39,195 nt of DNA from CAYTEH01 sp964436765 (GTDB lineage: Bacteria > Patescibacteriota > Gracilibacteria > Peribacterales > Peribacteraceae): contig CAYTEH010000010.1 in the NCBI GenBank assembly GCA_964436765.1, positions 1 through 39,195 on the forward strand. The letters run 5' to 3'. This document shows, piece after piece, positions 38,208-39,195 of this stretch (the stretch's first letter is position 1; each line of letters starts with the position of its first letter). Position numbers and translations under genes: made by a program. The notes beneath the pieces were generated by a model. It searched no databases. It was not told the origin of the DNA and worked only from the letters and a program-made list of their open reading frames with translations.

Positions 38208-38768
38208 GCCAAGCTGCCATGCGCGGATGGCGTCGACGGGGTACACGAGCATGAGGATGTTCAAGGTCAGGTTGTCGCGCATGAGCAGCAACATCACGAG
38301 TTCGACCGCGAGGATCGCCGCCAGGCTCCACTTCCACCCGAACCGGTGGGCGATCCAGAAGCCAAGCATCATGAACCCGACGTCGCCGAGCGAGTTCCAG
38401 ATACTGTCGCCGTAGTAATCGAGCGAGGCGGTGCCGGCGCGGTAGCGGTCGATGATGAAGGGGGTGTTCTCGAGAATTTCCCATCCCATTTCGATTGCGG
38501 TCGCGATCAGAAACCGGATCGAGAGGGGAATTCTTTTCCGCAGGAGCCAGAGCACCCCGAAGAACAGAAGGCCATGCAGCAGGTGAGAGAACGAGTACGG
38601 ATCACCAAGCAGTTGCGATGTCGCGGGGCTTGCGGGCGCCCAGGTCCAGATGCCGAAGCCCGGGTTGCCGAAGAATGTCCGTCCGTTCCAGAGCAGGACG
38701 CCGACGAACGCGAGCATCAATGCGGCGCCCGCGAGCGCGGTTTTCTTCGTGGTCGAAACGCTTGTCAT
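38202..38768 (-). CDS. DUF2585/UPF0314-like membrane protein
   Basis: 188 residues from ATG at 38768 (longer in-frame starts would overlap the VOC gene). Helices at about 10-28 (ALAGAALMLAFVGVLLWNG), 62-80 (LLHGLLFFGVLWLL), 88-105 (IRFLIATAIEMGWEILEN), 125-145 (GDVGFMMLGFWIAHRF), 150-170 (LAAILAVELVMLLLM). The motif SHLLHGLLFFGVLWLLRKRIPL...IEMGWEILENTPFIIDRYRAGTASLDYYGDSIWNSLGDV is the hallmark of DUF2585, a family of unknown function in the cytoplasmic membrane. It overlaps the end of the convergent glycosyltransferase gene by six bases and is divergent from the VOC gene, sharing a 30-base intergenic region. Confidence 0.88.
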   Translation of the reverse strand: MTSVSTTKKTALAGAALMLAFVGVLLWNGRTFFGNPGFGIWTWAPASPATSQLLGDPYSFSHLLHGLLFFGVLWLLRKRIPLSIRFLIATAIEMGWEILENTPFIIDRYRAGTASLDYYGDSIWNSLGDVGFMMLGFWIAHRFGWKWSLAAILAVELVMLLLMRDNLTLNILMLVYPVDAIRAWQLGS

Positions 38769-38798
38769 ACTGGGAGGGCGGAAGGTAGCCTCGTGGCT

Positions 38799-39194
38799 AT
38801 GGATCCCATAGTACACTTCGAACTCCCGGTGGCCGATACCGACGCCGCCAAGAAGTTTTACGGCCCCATTTTCGGATGGAAGCTGCAGGACTGGCCGATG
38901 CCCGACGGAAGCACGTACATTGGCGTGCACACGACGCCCATCGACGAGAAGACGCGTATCCCCCTGAAGCCGGGGGCCATTAACGGGGGCATCATGAAGC
39001 GCAGCGATACCGTGAAGGCGCCCGTGTTCGCAATCCATGTCGCTTCCATCGATGAAAAAATGAAGGAGGTGGTGACGGCCGGAGGCACGGTGGTGATGCC
39101 CAAGGTCGACATGATGGGCATGGGATTCTACGCCTACTTCGCCGATCCATCCGGAAACGTCGTGGGCCTGTGGGAGGATGCCCCGAAGAAGTGA
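38799..39194 (+). CDS. VOC-family (glyoxalase-like) protein
   Basis: 131 residues from ATG at 38799; TAGCCT ends seven bases upstream. One pair of beta-alpha-beta-beta-beta modules of the vicinal oxygen chelate fold: PIVHFELPVADTDAAKKFYGPIFGWKLQDWPMPDGSTYIGVHT, then GGIMKRSDTVKAPVFAIHVASIDEKMKEVVTAGGTVVMPKVDMMGMGFYAYFADPSGNVVGLWED. The metal ligands expected of this group (His in VHFELPV and Glu in GLWED, with a partner in the second module) are plausible. The type closest is the bleomycin-resistance/27-kDa-glyoxalase-like group of unknown substrate. The gene ends one base before the window end. Confidence 0.9.
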   Translation: MDPIVHFELPVADTDAAKKFYGPIFGWKLQDWPMPDGSTYIGVHTTPIDEKTRIPLKPGAINGGIMKRSDTVKAPVFAIHVASIDEKMKEVVTAGGTVVMPKVDMMGMGFYAYFADPSGNVVGLWEDAPKK

Positions 39195-39195
39195 T

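Overview
The window looks like a GC-rich chromosomal segment of a Candidate Phyla Radiation (Patescibacteria) bacterium, most likely of the Peregrinibacteria/Peribacteria type. This is inferred from gene content and style, not from a marker-gene search. The signs are a CPR-type sortase with a long cytoplasmic N-terminus, a DUF5671-type membrane protein, SLH and beta-propeller surface proteins, a TMTC-like TPR membrane glycosyltransferase, and a retained purine/pyrimidine pathway (carB, purF, purD, folD, tmk). TGA is used as an ordinary stop, so the genetic code is standard. An N run of exactly 100 bases (22687-22786) marks a scaffold gap that cuts prfA and purD.

Layout. 1-3748: partial tRNA-Tyr, a secreted protein, small unknowns, a DMT transporter, a MarR regulator and a TfoX-like protein. 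3948-7448: a lipoprotein, convergent with a surface operon read dockerin -> cohesin/FN3 -> cupredoxin. 7603-13356: holA, a coiled-coil protein, greA, carB and a 42-residue membrane peptide missed by length cut-offs. 13451-17836: SLH protein, second DMT transporter, TPR glycosyltransferase, csaA, tRNA-Leu. 17897-22686: sortase, mnmA, DUF5671-like protein, prfA. 22787-26992: purD-purF, a coiled-coil protein, folD. 27135-31773: an unknown protein, a large SLH/beta-propeller protein, tmk, a lipoprotein. 32132-34253: groES-groEL with a CIRCE operator over its promoter. 34325-39194: a secreted unknown, htpX, lemA, a GT-C glycosyltransferase, a DUF2585-like protein and a VOC protein.

Genes work together in three visible groups: cell-surface display (sortase, SLH proteins, cohesin/dockerin pair, GT-C enzymes), nucleotide and one-carbon metabolism, and proteostasis (GroESL, HtpX, LemA, CsaA).

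The most striking signals are not proteins. (1) About twenty genes have a TANNNT -10 box only 6-9 bases before the start codon, which predicts pervasive leaderless transcription. (2) Six loci carry three or four tandem 7-mers (8-mers at one locus), a loop, and the same number of inverted units, each locus with its own unit sequence; one is inside the carB coding sequence. (3) A REP-like family with a conserved core and covarying stems is dispersed through the window; two copies flank a perfect 84-base cloverleaf palindrome at 31887-31970.
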